A stretch of 64,000 bases of DNA from NCBI GenBank assembly GCA_027382625.1, contig JAJKFJ010021451.1:1-64000 (forward strand), given 5' to 3'. The notes under the pieces are model-generated. The model did not search any database. It was not told the origin of the DNA and was given only the letters and a program-made list of their open reading frames with translations. Source of the DNA: Tetmemena sp. SeJ-2015 (lineage: Eukaryota; Ciliophora; Spirotrichea; Sporadotrichida; Oxytrichidae). This document shows positions 50,025-61,611 of this stretch, in pieces. The position numbers and the translations under genes are program-made. Positions within the stretch are counted from its first letter, which is position 1, and every line of letters starts with the position of its first letter.

Positions 50025-52540
50025 TCATTACTTGAGACCGGCTTGATTTCTAGCGTAGGGACTTATTCCTCTTGAGTTACCACTATTCATATTATTATGT
50101 TTAAATAGGATAATGAGTTGTTCTGAATCTGAAAATTACTTGGCTGTATCATACTCCCTGTGTTTACTAAAGCCACCGGATTCTATTGCTAGGCCAAGGA
50201 GTTTGACATCATCCTGGTTCCAGCTGCTGGGGACTGAGATCTCAAAGGCTCAACCCCGCCAACTGCATTCCTAGGATTCTTCCCCAGTTGAATGTTTTGA
50301 GTTTGCTGGTTTGAAGATGCGTGATTCCCCTCAGAGAGTCTTTTATTTTGAGAAAGAATCTTCGCCTGCTGTTGGGTTTGAGGATTAGGCTGAGTGGCTG
50401 CAAAGTTTATGAAAGTGGGAGGGACTTGCTAAGGGCCTTACTTTGTGAAAGGACTCACTGGACGCTTGGAACTCTGTGGCTAACTTGAAATGGGAAAATT
50501 ATAGCGATAGAGAAATAAGATTTCATATAGGACCATTCAAGTTCTGAGGAGCTGTGCCTGGTCTGAGCTGTGGATTGTTTCAAAAATTATCCTTAAAAGT
50601 AATATAGTTGGGTGCTTGGATTTGATTGATGACCAGTCCTTGTCCAAGAGAGTTGTCTCGCTTTGCATTTGCGCCAAGGCTGTTGTTTCTAGCTTGACCT
50701 AATGGATTGGAAAAGATAAAAGATATAAAGGAAATGATCTGACTTGACTATTCACTGGAATAGTGTTTAGGCACTGAACCACTTCCGCTGTTAGCCTTCC
50801 TTTAATTAGGTCCTCCACTTCCACCCTAGATTGGGTTCTAGGAATATATGACATGGTAGGGCTGTCCATTTTTCAGAAGCTGATTGTTCTTAATCTTGAA
50901 ACCAGGTTTAGCTTGCTCTCCATCACTCTATAAATAGGCAGTTAGTTCCTCACCCTCAGAAGTTATCTGCTGCTAGTTAGCATTCACTCAATAAAAATTG
51001 AATCGGATTATTCTACTACTATTAATTTACTTGATTGTTGTTGATTCTTATGGGTCCAGTTCTATTGAAGAAAGATTGGGTTTGAGTGCTTAGGAGATTC
51101 TAGGTTTGATCGCTTCCCATCTTCTTGCCCTTAAGTTTCTATTAAGCGTTTGTGGGTTTGAATTACTAAGTCCCTATTCTCATGGGCATTTAAATTAAGT
51201 TATACTTCAAATCTTTACATTCATTTAAGAGAAGATCTTTTGATCGGCTGGGAAGTAGGTCATGTCTTGAGTGGCGTACTTATTAAATGGTTGGTTTCCG
51301 CCCAACACATAACCGTTTTATTGTAGCTCTGTCATGTTCTGTAATTGGGGATTGCCAACCATCATTCCTCCAGCTAACCCTTAGAGACCTGAAATACCTC
51401 CAAACCCTGACTTTCTATTCTGAGCTGCAAAATTGGAAAGCACTTGGCGCCTGCTCCTAGGACTCTCGTGCCTCTTCTGCAACTCCTTCTTGACTATGTT
51501 TGCAACACGCACACATATTAATTTAAGATGAAGAAATAATCAACAGTCTAATTGAAACCACCAACTAATCCCATACTGACCCCAGCTGCATTACTTTACT
51601 TCTAAGCTTTTTTAAAAGCCCCAGTTGTAAAGCTAGAAGAGTTCAAGGCTTGAGTCCGTGAGAGTTATTCGATTTGAGATTGCATGAGTCCCAAAGGATT
51701 CTGAGAGTATATCTGAGCAGTAGTCGAATGCACTTAACTTCCTTGAATTCCAGCTGTGCCAGTCATTCCTAAAGCCATATCCTTCTACGAGCTCAAACTG
51801 AGTGATCTCATATTGCCAGTTTTAGATTTGCCTTTCGAGCTAGCTTTGACTAGCTGATTATTAGGATTTTAAAGGGGCACATAACCTCCTGGTTGCATTC
51901 TATTCATGCAGATAATAGAAAATAAGTCATTGTATTCATCGAATCTGGAGTAGCAGAAGACCTTGGTGGGTGCACTCTCTATTATCCTGTAGTTTATTAT
52001 GGAACTGAAACTTTATATGGGATAAAACTCATACATAGTAATTTATTGTTAAGAACTGTCTGAATCTGAGTGGACTTGTTGATATCTCCAATCATGGTGA
52101 AGTAGATATTGATTGACTGTTGGTTCTAGTTATCTTTTTGAGTCTGCTACTGCTACTGTGTCTACTAATTTGTCATTGACCTTCCACCTTATAAAATGAT
52201 AACATAATATTATCTTCTGTGGAGGTTAGCTCTACTGCCTTGCTGATCGCATTTCTTGAGATAATGATGGGCTTACGCTCATCATCGCTTTAAACCTCTC
52301 ATCTGTTCACTTGCCTCTTCTCACCTACTATAAATGAAACTCGATTTAAGATTTATTTAACCTTATGCGATCCTTGGATTGTTAAATGAAGCTGCGGATA
52401 TTTTCATCATACCTGGTTCTTGGTTCTATGCTGCTGATGGTACTTTCTTTCCTACTTTATTTGGCGAGAGATCATTTCCATTATAAATACGTATCTAAAT
52501 CATTCTAGTTTCTCTAATGCTTAACATTACTGACTCCTTA
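50025..52540 (-). CDS. Gln/Asn/Met/Gly-rich protein or tail, unknown
   Basis: Minus-strand coding-like sequence: VGKKVPSAAQNQEPGMMKI near 52440, a Gln run followed by SINIYFTMIGDINKSTQIQ near 52100, MNRMQPGGYVPLQNPNNQLV near 51900, KSKTGNMRSLSLSSQKDMAL, and GFGGISGLQGLAGGMMVGN near 51390. The end has SGNSRGISPYARNQAGLK before TGA at 50027-50025. It may be the C-terminal part of the phosphatase-like gene upstream (same strand, no clear separate start) or a gene of its own. Inserts break it every 200-400 bp. No family recognised. Confidence 0.4.
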
Positions 52541-54472
52541 CTTCCCCTTCAAGTCTTCTTCTGAAAGCACATGGCTCTAGCTATTTGAGGTCTGCTGGTC
52601 TTCACTCATCTTGCTCAATTTTCCGCTGGTTGGAATCTGCCCTTTTGATTCAAAATCTAATAACTTTCATTAGAACTCTGTAATTTTGCTTGTGGCTTAG
52701 ATTTCTATGATCTATTTAGAATTACTGGTCCCTCTCCATCCTCTAGCTCGTCTGAACTTAGAATCTATCCTTCATCAATATAAAGTTATATTCCATTATA
52801 ATTTTCTTCATTGCCTTGTGCTAATGCTCCACCCTTAGGTTGCTTTTAGTTGTAGAATAAGTCCTTCATCTGTTCTGATTCGTTCTTGTCTTTGATTTGC
52901 TAGGCCCTTGGTGCGCTATTGTCTTTGGATTTGTGATCTGTAGGATTATCAGCTATCTCACTCTCTGCCAACATGGAAGATGTCTTTTTGCTCTGAGTCT
53001 ACTTGCTATTGTAGCAAAATAGTTGCTTCATCAAATTAGTTTATAATTGACTCCCTCATTTCCTTTTGTTACTTTCTTGGAAGGAGTTGAGTGGGATCTA
53101 TTGTGATGATCTGGCTCTGTAGCTGTTGAAGTGGAGGCCTTAGAATTCTTGGAATAACTGGCTGGAGGATGCAGAGGCCCCTACACTCCTGTCACATCAG
53201 ACATGTTAAATTTAAAATTAACCTAAAAGATGTTGAGGGAGAACTACTTCATGATGCCCTTGGCATTCTAGCTGCTGTCCTTCCTATGAACTTCAACTTA
53301 ACCAGGGTTCTCTTTGTAGATGAGGTCGTCTTGAGATTGATTGGTAACTAGTTTAGCCTTGTCGCCCTCGTTATTGTCGAGCCAGCGAATCGCCTAAACC
53401 TAGGGAGTAGGGTCTTCCTGCCCTGACTCATTCAGCACTCTTAGGTCTGCAAGTGGTCCCATCTGCGCGTTCATGAAGGTATTCCTCAGTACTAACTCTT
53501 CGCACTCGATGTTCACTTGCAAAAAATGAACAATAAAATCATTATAAGACTTTAGGGTTTGATATCTCATCCCACTTTTAAGTTATCGGCACTTGAACTT
53601 GCTGCTGAAGCCGCGCTTCGTAAGCAGAAAGCTGATGGATGAATAATAGAGAAAATAAGTACTAGAAAATAAGAGGAAATAGCTTAAAGCATTTGCATGT
53701 TTTAAACATTTTACAATTGATATATTATAAATGAAAGTAGCTCTAATTTCTAAGTCAGGCCTTCTCGAATTGAGAAATTCAAGTGTCTTGAGGAGAGACC
53801 AAGAAAATTTCCTCATGATGTAGGCCGCTAAGCATACAGTGCTCTAGACTGGCCTCTAACTGAGTGAACGAGAACGCTCTCAGTAGCATCAATAGCCTCC
53901 TCGATAAATTCAAAGATCGCATTGGCTGCCTCGTCCTTGACGTCTAATACTATCTTCAAGTTATATTAACACTTATGTCCACTCAAGGGTATAATAGTAA
54001 ACAGCAAACTTAGGAAATTCTAATGTCCTTACCTGGTTATCCTAGTCCAGCCAGAAGAAAGTCAAGTAGGCAACTCCAATCGGTTCCCAATGGTTTGGAA
54101 TTTGCTTTCCTGCGCAGTTGATGATATGAGTTACTTTATTGGCCACTACAAACTCTAGATCCTATAAATAGAGAGGTCATTTACATATCCTCACGAATAA
54201 TTGCTGTTACGAATTAAGAATAAAAATCTTCCAAGCTTTTCCCTCTTCTACAACACTCCATAAACTCATCATCCACAAGGTGAAGAGCATGTTTACAAAA
54301 GATAAACTAGTTTTGAAAAGTTGAAGTGTAGGTTAAAGTCGGAGGAATTGTTAATTCATTAGGAATAAGTATTGAAAGTAGACTTACTTGACTTGCGAGT
54401 TCATCTCCTATGAAGAGTCCATCTTTGATCTTGATAGCTCCTATCATATCAGGCTCAAACATTTGAGGGTGC
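52541..54472 (-). CDS. Dual-specificity-phosphatase-like protein with Ser for catalytic Cys (STYX-like)
   Basis: Exons on the minus strand give MFEPDMIGAIKIKDGLFIGD at the start (54472), then VANKVTHIINCAGKQIPNHW, GVAYLTFFWLDQDNQ, DEAANAIFEFIEEAIDATES and VLVHSVRGQSRA near 53875-53840, followed by AAYIMRKFSWSLLKTLEFLN and RRPDLEIRATFIY. This is a dual-specificity phosphatase fold. The P-loop should be HCxxGxSR; here it is HSVRGQSR, so the nucleophilic Cys is Ser and the protein is expected to bind but not cleave phosphoproteins. A conserved block (QVNIECEELVLRNTF, AIRWLDNNEGDKAKLV) and a long charged, Gln-rich tail follow. Introns or IESs lie near 54150-54390, 53960-54030, 53600-53720 and 53520-53590, and a 1-2 nt conflict sits just after the P-loop. 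Confidence 0.75.
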
Positions 54473-54479
54473 TAAGCTT

Positions 54480-55100
54480 AATTCTACATATAAAAATTAG
54501 CATACAGGAAACAAATATCTCAAGATTCAATCTTAGCTAAGAAAGAATGAACCGAATTATTTCGCTACTTAGTTTATTTAAGATTTGCAGCTCCCTCTAT
54601 AGAATCTGTTTTATGTGTGACTTACATTCATGATTAATTACAAGCCCGTGTTTCTTTAATTATTGAAGCGTATTTAAATTATAACTTTCTCGATTTTAAT
54701 TCGATCATTGAATAACTTTCTCTCTATTGGAATTAAAGCCACTCACTGTGCTTTTATAATTTTTAGCTATTAATTGTAATATAGGCATTAATTTTTAGAG
54801 AAACGAGACTTAAGATTTTTTTAATTACATTTTTTAGACTAAGTCGCGGCAGAAGATTTAATGTCAGCTAATAATATTTGAGACCTTAAACATAGCAAAA
54901 AATAGTAAGGACTTTATAATAAAAAATTATCCATATAATAGCAAGCATAGGCGGGTTGCCGACTTCCATTAAAGAATTAGTTAATAGCTGTAAAGCAGTC
55001 TGTAGATGAATTTCTTTTTTAATATTAAACTCAAATTCTCAAACTTCCATTTTTTCTTTAAGTTGCCATCTATAATAATAAAATAAGTTTGGAAGTGACA
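54480..55100. other. AT-rich intergenic stretch
   Basis: Very AT-rich, no supported gene or motif. Confidence 0.45.
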
Positions 55101-55462
55101 ATGGAGACTTAAAAATTGGGTGAGCCACGCAAGCTCTTCAAATACTATTTGGAGCAACAGATCCAAGAGCACAACAATAGACCCCTCTTCTTCAGAAGAA
55201 CCCTGAGATGGAGATTCAACTCCAGAGAGTTCGCCTACCCCTACTCTAAGAGGGGAGTCAACAAACTAAACAATTTTATATATGTGGAGTGTTCAGAGGA
55301 TATATCAAATACGGTATTTTCGCCTACACTGGCTGGTACATCCTCACTCAGAAAATATTAGCTCCATCTCACGGTCATGGTCACGGTCATGACGATCACG
55401 GTCATGGACACGCCGCACCTCATGGAGACAGCCACGGTCATCACGAAAAGAAGCACCACTGA
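55101..55462 (+). CDS. Small His-rich single-pass membrane protein, probably mitochondrial
   Basis: After removal of one 32-bp IES the gene encodes about 109 aa. It has a basic N-terminal half (EPRKLFKYYLEQQIQEHNN, RRTLRWRFNSREFAYPYSKR), a hydrophobic aromatic segment (YIKYGIFAYTGWYILTQKIL) long enough for one membrane pass, and a C-terminus of repeated Gly-His units (SHGHGHGHDDHGHGHAAPHG) ending KKHH before TGA at 55460-55462. Small basic, single-helix proteins of this shape are common as accessory subunits of ciliate respiratory complexes; that assignment is inference. The His tail could bind metal. Start ATG at 55101 follows an AT-rich leader. Confidence 0.7.
55254..55290 (+). other. IES, pointer GGAGT
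   Basis: GGAGT at 55254-55258 and 55286-55290 (32-bp unit). Removal joins YSKRGVFRGYIKYG in frame. Confidence 0.85.
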
Positions 55463-55731
55463 AATAAGGTGCCCCAACATCTCTCAGAGAGTAAATGAGA
55501 GTGTGAGTTCAAGATGCTAAGCTTAATCACTGCAAAAAAAAAATTCATTACCTCTCACCTCACTCTCTTGATTATTTAACAAACCTTCTTTCATCTTTAA
55601 ATCATTCCCTAGATAGTGCATTTTTTGCTCCATAGATGGAAATTAAATCACTATTTAAGTAATTCAGGACAGCTATTTCGTCAGATATATCTTTAATCAA
55701 TCAAAAGTTATTGCCCCAAAACACGTTAGAT
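55463..55731. other. Short intergenic stretch
   Basis: AT-rich, no supported feature besides an isolated CCCCAAAAC at 55714-55722, considered coincidental. Confidence 0.4.
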
Positions 55732-57034
55732 ATGGAAACTACTGAAGCCCAGAAATTAAATGCTGTAAGAAGATTGTCCTTCACTTATAAAGCAAAGAAT
55801 CTTATACTTATTCTTTAGGGAGAAGGACCAGCCTTACTATGAACTATCAAGTGGGTACAAGATGCCCAGGATTGGACTAGGATGCGACAAGATCTTTGAC
55901 TCTGAGGTGATTGCTAATGCAGTGCTACAAGTTGGCTATCGCAATCTTGACACAGCCAGCAGATATGGCAATGAGAAGGAAGTAGGAGAGGCAGTTGCAA
56001 AGGTTCTTGAAAGGTCACAAGGGAACATAAAAAGAGAAGACCTTTTCATCATCACTAAAGTTTGGATGGATGAAGTGGAAGACGTTCAAGCGGCTTGCTA
56101 TGGCTTAAAATATTTACTCCGAATATACTTCCTCATTTTCATTTATAAGGAATATCAACTCAGCTAAATACGAACGCATAAATATTCCAGTACACAAGGT
56201 ATGGCCTCAGCTAGAGGCTCTTGTTAAAAGTGGCAAAGCAAGGAGCATAGAGTTTATCTCAATAAATATTTCTAGCATTTACTAGAGAATTGTATTTTAA
56301 CACTTGGGCATTATAATATCTTTAAAATACAAGGTCGATTAGAAGAAGTGATTACACTTTCATCTTTACAAATGTTAACTATTTATTTGATAAGCGGCTT
56401 GCGACAGATCTCTTTCCAGACTTGGCTTAGACTATGTTGATCTGTACCTCCTTCACTGGCCTCTCTTCACTAAGCTCGTTGAGCCAGCGGATACTGAGAA
56501 AGGCACCCCTGCTAAATACAAATGATATAAGGAGCATAGGAGTGTCTAACTTTGGAGTGCAGAGCCTGTGGGACTTACTGAGCTACGCTGAGATAAAGCC
56601 AGCTGTAAATGAGGTGGAGATCCACCCTCTCTACCCTTAATCAGACTTGGTCAAATTCTGTCTCGACAATCACATCCTTCCCCTAGCATTAAAGAGCACT
56701 TATCATTTCAAATTTAGCTTACTCTCCAATTGCAAGAGCTGCCACTACTGAGAAGAAAAGAGGCACAGATAACGTGCTTGAAACTGACACTATCCAGAGC
56801 TTAGCTTAGAAGTACTCTCCTAAGACACCTGTATAGATAGTACTAGCTTGGGCTATCAACAGAGGCTATGGAATAATTCCTAAGTCAGCCAATCTTGAAC
56901 GCCAAAGAGAAAACTTCCAAGTATACGACATTAAATTCTCTTAGGAGGAGGTTGAGTCAATTACTGCTCTTGCCAAGAATCAAAAGATCTGCTACAGAGA
57001 TGAATTCGTATTCCACTACAACATATTCGCTTGA
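55732..57034 (+). CDS. Aldo-keto reductase (scrambled gene)
   Basis: NADPH-dependent reductase of carbonyl compounds with a TIM-barrel fold. Reading MDSs in the order below gives [107 protein letters not shown] and [14 protein letters not shown]. The catalytic Asp (LDTA), Tyr (SRYGN), Lys (ITK) and His (LLHWP) are all present, as are the cofactor-binding GVSNF and IPKS motifs. Order on the DNA is A (to 56098), C (56163-56250), B (56392-56519), D (from 56529), so B and C are swapped. A nonscrambled IES with pointer TAGC follows at 56684-56718. The N-terminal exon ([11 protein letters not shown], from 55732) joins after a GTAAG...TTTAG intron-like segment whose phase does not quite fit. TGA at 57032-57034. 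Confidence 0.93.
56088..56402 (+). repeat. Pointer pair AAGCGGCTTGC (AKR, segment A to B)
   Basis: Identical 11-mers at 56088-56098 and 56392-56402. Recombination between them attaches segment B directly after [18 protein letters not shown], skipping C. Confidence 0.92.
56163..56519 (+). repeat. Pointer pair GCTAAATAC (AKR, end of B to start of C)
   Basis: Identical 9-mers at 56163-56171 (start of C) and 56511-56519 (end of B). Joining gives [20 protein letters not shown] in frame, which requires moving C from upstream to downstream of B. Confidence 0.92.
56240..56539 (+). repeat. Pointer pair AAGGAGCATAG (AKR, end of C to start of D)
   Basis: Identical 11-mers at 56240-56250 (end of C) and 56529-56539 (start of D). 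Joining gives [15 protein letters not shown] in frame. Confidence 0.92.
56684..56718 (+). other. IES in AKR, pointer TAGC
   Basis: TAGC at 56684-56687 and 56715-56718 (31-bp AT-rich unit). Removal joins [19 protein letters not shown] in frame. Confidence 0.8.
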
Positions 57035-57345
57035 AAAAGAGGATTATCATAATTATAGATCCAATTACGTTGCTATATTGCAAATATAATTTCAAGTTTT
57101 ATGCTTTCATTAATCTCTTAAGTGAAGATTTCAAGTATGGTTGAAGTTATTTATTAGGGAAAATCAAACATTTCTTAGAATAAGTTAGTTAAGTGGTTTT
57201 CTACACTAATTATCTTACTGCATTTGACAAACAAAAACTAAAGTAAGATCGGATTAATGATAACTATTGTTAATTTAAACTTAACTTTGAGTATGTGCAT
57301 TACTTTGAATGGTCATTCTATCATGCCATTTATTTAGCTGCGGCT
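57035..57345. other. AT-rich intergenic stretch
   Basis: Between convergent genes; no feature recognised. Confidence 0.4.
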
Positions 57346-59814
57346 TCATTTATTGTTGTGTTAATTTAACTTCTGCATTTTGCTTTTGACTTGCTCCACA
57401 TTTGCTCTCAGACTCTTCTTGCGAGTTAGTCTCTCCTATTCTTCACTTTGTAGCTTAAACTCCTTGTCCATAATGATTTACACTTATTGCTGCTGATGAA
57501 GCTGCTGCATTTTAATTAGCTCATTCATCTATTGCTTGATCAGTTTTCTCATTGTTACTTTCTTGGACAAGTTCTTATCAGAGACTAGTGATTGAGCAGC
57601 TGTTGATTGCAAATGAGCCTCTCTGCTCGTTCTCATCATAGAGTCCTTAGACTTGGAGGAAAGTTTATTAGTGACGGTTGAGGCGTGAGGAGGGATTAGC
57701 TGATCATGGTCTAGGAAATTAGAGACGTTGACGTTGGCTTGCTGGTTTCTTTGTGAGGATAAGGAGTTGAGGAGGGAATCGAGAGAGGAAGGGGATTTCT
57801 TAATACTGTTGAGGGGCCACCTCCTCCAGACTGCTGTTATTACTAGGCTTAAGAGCCCCCAGAGTTTGATGCATAGTTACACTGATCAAAATTACAATAT
57901 TAAAAATGAGTCAGTTTTTATATCTATCTTACTATTAAATGGATTCTGATGGTTCTTGATTCTATCATGTCTATAAGATAAATAATCTAGGTGGAGGGGA
58001 TAACGAAGTTATAGAAGTAGGTGAGTTTAAAGTCATGTGAGGAGCTAGGATTTACAACAAAAAGTGAAGAAATCAAATGAAATGCAATTGATTTTCCTCT
58101 GTACCTTGAATGCGATTTATCTTTCTTTAACATTTTCTAAGCTTGTAAAAGAACTAATTTTAAGTAAGTAAGAAAAATAAATGGTTTGTAGCAACTACTT
58201 TAGCTGATTTCATATGAACCTGGCTCATTAGTTTGGCCTGCTTTTTGTTGAAATTCTGAAAATTTCTGAAATTCTTGAATCTATGCTGCTGTGAAGCGCT
58301 CTTTGAATTGTCCAACCGCTGTGTTTGAGCAGATTGAGAGACTTGATTTAATGAATCATTGGACTTTTACTCTTGCTGGTGTACTATCATCATAAAATTT
58401 TGAATTTTAATTAGTGGTCAATTTATTTACTACTGTCTTGCGAGCTGAAACTACTTCAGGCGCAGCCGCTCTGGGTGAAAAATAGCGACTGCTGCTCTGC
58501 CTATGAGAGGAATACTCCGATTGTGGGTTTGCGAACCCTCCTAGGTTCAGATGCTCGTGGCTGTTCGAGACATTCAAATTTTTAACAGGTAGAGGAAGGA
58601 TTTAAAAGTATGATATACCTAATTAAAACGGATCAGCTAGTGTCGTGAATCCAGTGTTTGGAATTATTGAGGTCTTGATAGGGAGAGATTAGACAAAGAG
58701 AGGAAGCTATTAAGAGATTGGGCGATATCTTCTCCACTTATATTCAAATTATAAAATCTCATACTCCCAAAGATAAATATTCTAGAGTTGAGTCCTTGAA
58801 ATTATCTAAGGTTAAGGTGGTGATTGAACTTCGTTCCTACTTATAATTGCTTCTTGAAGTTGATTATGGCTTATTTATGAATCGAGCTTAGGGTTCTAAA
58901 GCCTGTTTCTTAAGTATGACTTGGCAAGTCTATTTTATATTTATATGAAGCCTTAAGATGGGGGTTGGCTTTACTACTGAGGTTGCAGCTGCTCTAATGT
59001 TCTCTTCGTAATCTTCTTTACCTGACTACTTTATCTAACCTTAGCATTAAAATTAGATGTAGTACGAGTAAGTACTAAATGATTAGCATCTTAGAGTAGC
59101 TATTGAATGATATGAGTAAGTTTCTCCTATTCATTGGAGTTTTCTGAGTCTTCATCTTTGTTTTAGATTGGTCCTACTCTTAGTTCTGAATGGATTTGAG
59201 TGCAAATTCGTAACTCTATTCATCTTTTTGTTCTCTTAAGAGTTGCCTGCTAATCTTTTTATAATCTAGTTAACTAAAATGCTCATCTAATTATAATAGT
59301 TATGTGACTAAATGTCTTCTTGTTCTTATTATTGCAGTATATCGCTTATTTTTGCATCAGGGGAGTCGTTTAGAATCAAAGACTGCATGCTAAATAAAAA
59401 ATATTAAATAGGTGAATAAATATGAGCTACTCTGTCTTCTCAAAGCGATATCTATCTGATTCTCACCAGTCAGTTAGTCCTAAAAGAAGAAACTTAAACT
59501 CTAAACTATTATTTTAAGTAGTCTAAGTTGCTCTTAAAGACCTGACTTCCTATTCCATCTTGAAGTTAAGAGGAGGCTTGGGTGGAGGCAATACTGCTTT
59601 TTTACAAATTCACTAAATAGGACTATCTTATTTTACATTTCAACAAAGAGAAAGTGATGAATTATTTTCTAGAGTGGCTACATCTGAGAATCTGCACTAA
59701 TAAAGTCACAGGAGCCTGCAGCATTCTTTTCTGGAAAATTTTGAAGCTGAATAAGGTGCTATTGCTCATCTTAGTATGAGAGAAATTTCTATCTCTGGTT
59801 TTAAAAGTCTGCAT
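57346..59814 (-). CDS. Gln/Ser/Lys-rich protein with C-terminal coiled coil, unknown
   Basis: Not recognised. A plausible start at 59814 gives MQTFKTRDRNFSHTKMSNS. Further pieces on the minus strand are SVLPPPKPPLNFKMEQEVRS, QDQLTGENQIDIALRRQSS, NPQSEYSSHRQSSSRYFSPR (near 58500), RFKNFRNFQNFNKKQAKLMS (near 58230) and a C-terminal coiled coil KKVTMRKLIKQQMNELIKMQ, then KEFKLQSEEQERLTRKKSLR, ending at TGA 57348-57346. AT-rich inserts separate the pieces. The opposite strand at 59423-59871 is also open for about 150 codons, but the minus-strand reading has more typical local composition; this overlap leaves doubt about the 5' part. Confidence 0.45.
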
Positions 59815-60613
59815 CCTAAAATTAATTACCTTCTCAAAATAAAAAAGTTAAAGGAGGTTATACAAATATGATGTGCTTTATTCTTCTCCATAGTTAATAT
59901 TATATCTTTCATTTTTGGGAGCTAACGACTATTTTACAACACTGCCTTGAGAACAGGCAACAGCTTTACATTTTTATTTGCTCTCTGTGGACTTCATTAG
60001 TTTGAAAATATTCATCTAGCTCGAGATTTGCTTCTTGCTTTCTTTCATTTACGGAGTCTTGTTTATCAGTGTGCAATCATTAACAATTAATTTTCAAAAG
60101 TCATAATTAATTTTCATATGGAGGATATTTTTAATTAATATTAATTGAATCTGCTTGATTCTGCTGTTATAATCCATTTGCGCGCCCTTTCCTCTAATTA
60201 GAGGCATTATTGTTTTAGAGGGAGTAAATTTCTCTGAACTAATTTTGCTTTATAAAACGAGAGGGGTGGCTATCTTCGTTCAAAGAGCTTTTAAAAGCTT
60301 ATTACTACTGTTGAAAACCCAAGTAGTCGTTTACAAAATGCTCCTCTTTCAGTTCATTTCCATATATAATAAAAATGATGTAATTAAATTTATAAATAGC
60401 ATTTATTAATACCATTTTTGAGTGTAAATAAATCTCTGAAGCCAGACTCTTACAATTTCTTCTGGCTTAATTCAAAATCTAAAACAAACAAAAATATTAG
60501 TCTTCCATAAATGATTAAATAAATCTCTGTTCTAAAATTATTACATATTGATCTAAGATTTTCTCAATTAGCTGGAACTTAAAAATATAAATAACTCACT
60601 CACACATGAGAGT
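59815..60613. other. AT-rich intergenic stretch
   Basis: Long A/T runs with no convincing frame, RNA gene or repeat. Confidence 0.45.
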
Positions 60614-61067
60614 TCAATATTTATTTGAACTGTGGTCGGGTAGTTATTAGTTTGAGGACAGTCCTCTGAGAATGAGGTCGAAGTCTTCATTCGTGTGCGT
60701 TCTAACTCGCCTATGGTTGCCTTTCCTACTGGCCGATGAGAGGTTCATGGAAGACACGTTGTGAGAGAGGTCTTGCATGCGGGTGTTAGCCTCTGAGGAG
60801 CCCGAAATCTGAGCTCTTAATAACATATGTGGATTTGAGTTTCTGAGGTGATTCTTGCTCTGAGGATTATTTTCAGAGTACGCCCTGTAGCTATCTTTGT
60901 GTAGAAATTTAATGATTCAAATCTCATAATGAATTGTGCACTACTCTATTGTCGAAACTCGCATGCTAATATTGAAGCGGGCTTTTGAAAGCAGAGAACT
61001 AGTCCTCTCCATTTAGGCGAGCAGGCTGATCCTAGTTTATCACACTTGTAGGTATTTAGTTCATCAT
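60614..61067 (-). CDS. Small Ser/Asn/Arg-rich protein, unknown
   Basis: Not recognised, but structurally complete. ATG at 61067-61065 gives MMNQIPTSVINQDQPARLNG, then SFDNRVVHKDSYRAYSENN across a removed IES, SGSSEANTRMQDLSHNVSSM and SASRKGNHRRVRTHTNEDF, ending at TGA 60616-60614. About 138 aa after IES removal. No transmembrane helix or coiled coil; disordered composition. Confidence 0.6.
60897..60938 (-). other. IES, pointer TTGTG/CACAA
   Basis: TTGTG at 60897-60901 and 60934-60938 (37-bp unit holding an in-frame TGA on the minus strand). Removal joins FDNRVVHKDSYRAYSENN. Confidence 0.8.
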
Positions 61068-61611
61068 CTTATGCTACCTACTCAATATAAAAAAATTTAA
61101 ACATGCATCATCATAGATAATATAAACTCATTTGCTTTTTCATCCTGAGATTATTCATCTTAATATTTTCTAATTCTTCTCACATAAAAAAGTAAATTAA
61201 ATATAATGGATAAATTTAAGTTTGACTTCTTCTTTTCTTAATATGTTAAATTTGAAAGCAGACTCACGCAATTATTTAGAAAATCTGCTTTTATGAAGGA
61301 ATTTAATTGACTAATTTTCAATATTTTCTTGAAGTTTTCGATTTCAAATTCATACATAAAACAAAAACTTAAATTCTGAGAATATAAAATGTGGATAGAA
61401 TTGAAATTGTAAAAGTTAAAGTTTGAATTATAAAATTGAAATATGAAAAATAACAAACGAGCAAGTGAACAATAAAATTAAGAAACCAATCAGTTTCATA
61501 ATAGCAACGACCTAAGCATTGTTAACTAGCAACTCCAAGATCAAACACTTAATTCAACAAAGTCACAAAATCATTATATTGAGGTATACTAATTTAGAGG
61601 GAGAGAATGGA
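61068..61611. promoter_or_regulatory. AT-rich intergenic region between divergent genes
   Basis: About 540 bp, very AT-rich, between two start codons facing away from each other. No specific element recognised. Confidence 0.4.

Noticed and set aside
49829..50035. 68-codon open frame in intergenic DNA
   Set aside because: Composition follows AT-rich background and it overlaps the convincing minus-strand gene end; no conserved features.
55714..55722. CCCCAAAAC, telomere-like 9-mer just upstream of the aldo-keto reductase
   Set aside because: Only one unit, no second repeat, no target duplication and no transposon ORF nearby; expected by chance in 64 kb of this composition.
59423..59871. Plus-strand frame of about 150 codons starting MSYSVFSKRYLSDSHQ
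   Set aside because: The minus strand in the same place has more typical coding pieces (PPPKPPLNFKMEQEVRS) continuous with the downstream gene. Kept only as a doubt in that entry.
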